A DNA stretch of 35,641 bases from the NCBI GenBank assembly GCA_039196715.1, contig JBCCUP010000047.1, forward strand, positions 1-35,641, read 5' to 3'. The notes under the pieces are model-generated. The model was given only the letters and a program-made list of their open reading frames with translations. It searched no databases and was not told the origin of the DNA. The stretch comes from Pseudomonadota bacterium. Lineage in GTDB: Bacteria > Pseudomonadota > Gammaproteobacteria > CALCKW01. Positions 35,301 through 35,641 of the stretch are shown in pieces; positions within the stretch are counted from its first letter, which is position 1; each line of letters begins with the position of its first letter. The position numbers and the translations under genes were made by a program.

Positions 35301-35350
35301 GTCGCAAGAGCGTGCTTGGGAACCCGTGTTCTCATAGCGCTCCTTTCAAG

Positions 35351-35377
35351 AGCCGGAGGGACTACCCTCCGGCTTTT
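35351..35377 (+). terminator. Intrinsic terminator of pilA
   Basis: A perfect 10-bp stem (AGCCGGAGGG at 35351-35360 with 35365-35374), ACTA loop and four T. It starts 51 bases after the pilA stop and 53 bases before the next pilin start. Confidence 0.92.
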
Positions 35378-35403
35378 CTCTCATTCAACGGCTCCGTACC
35401 TCT

Positions 35404-35641
35404 ATGAGACAGCTCAAAGAAAGGCCAGGAAGGGTTCAAACGGGATTTACGCTGATTGAACTGATGATTGTGATTGCCATCATTGGCATCCTTGCTGCCG
35501 TTGCGACACCGATGTATCTCACACATCTGCGGCAGTCAATCTACGTCGAAGTTACCCAGGGTGCGAAGTTGGCAAAGTCGGCGCTGGAGACCTGCGTGTA
35601 TTTCGAAAACGACTTGGACCGGTGTGTCACAACGGTCCAAG
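35404..35641 (+). CDS. Second type IV pilin (partial)
   Basis: The frame runs off the right edge after 79 codons. A 14-residue leader (MRQLKERPGRVQTG) is followed by the mature start [20 protein letters not shown] with Glu +5. The head begins with cysteines 9 residues apart (CVYFENDLDRC), matching in position the 11-residue spacing in the first pilin. The ribosome site before the ATG is poor, and only 26 bases separate it from the upstream terminator stem and T run, so expression may depend on read-through. It may be a minor or alternative pilin subunit. Confidence 0.9.
   Translation, partial: MRQLKERPGRVQTGFTLIELMIVIAIIGILAAVATPMYLTHLRQSIYVEVTQGAKLAKSALETCVYFENDLDRCVTTVQ

Overview
The window looks like chromosomal DNA from a polarly flagellated, type IV-piliated gammaproteobacterium with a GC-rich genome. 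Three things point there. The block clpB-pgeF-rluD / bamD-pilS-pilR has the Pseudomonas-type order. A tRNA-Ala(GGC) lies just downstream of gltX. The flagellar axial genes are arranged as flgBCDEFGHIJKL divergent from flgA-flgM-flgN, with a sigma-54 promoter before flgB. I cannot name the genus from sequence alone.

Layout. (1) 1-1758: an IS21-family element (istA plus the start of istB) inserted into an ISL3-type transposase gene. (2) 1860-4260: an AT-rich stretch with a methyl-accepting chemotaxis protein carrying a NIT-like sensor domain. It sits where fliS/fliT would often be found. (3) 4262-22102, all on the minus strand: filament cap fliD, three tandem flagellin genes, then flgL, flgK, flgJ, flgI, flgH, flgG, flgF, flgE, flgD, flgC and flgB, that is hook, rod, rings, junction and filament. 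(4) 22449-24107, plus strand: flgA, flgM (anti-sigma-28) and flgN (FlgK/FlgL chaperone). (5) 24494-26020, minus: tRNA-Ala and gltX. (6) 26186-27055, plus: a PP2C-type phosphatase. (7) 27099-31481, minus: clpB, pgeF, rluD. (8) 31538-35641, plus: bamD, pilS, a pilR-like regulator, a major pilin gene and a second pilin gene cut by the window edge.

Regulation can be read directly in several places. Six sites fit a sigma-28 pattern (TAAA-like, 15-16 bases, GCCG-led -10): before each flagellin, fliD, flgK and flgM. In the three flagellin genes the -10 lies 162-168 bases from the ATG, so each mRNA has a long leader. flgB and pilA each have a GG/GC-spaced sigma-54 promoter. clpB has a near-consensus sigma-32 promoter inside the pgeF/clpB boundary. 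This suggests the usual flagellar hierarchy: sigma-54 drives rod and hook, FlgM export releases sigma-28, and sigma-28 drives junction, cap and filament genes.

The most unusual observation is the PilR-like protein. It sits in the pilR position, overlapping pilS by 4 bases. It has the receiver domain and the PilR/NtrC-type Fis helix-turn-helix, but the whole central AAA+ sigma-54-activating domain is missing. Yet the adjacent pilin gene has a good sigma-54 promoter and TGTC-type upstream repeats. Either another activator supplies the ATPase, or this short regulator works in another way. Other points of interest are a plus-strand intrinsic terminator antisense to the first flagellin leader, a low-GC mosaic patch over flgE and the end of flgD, and a 12-bp inverted repeat over the putative gltX promoter.
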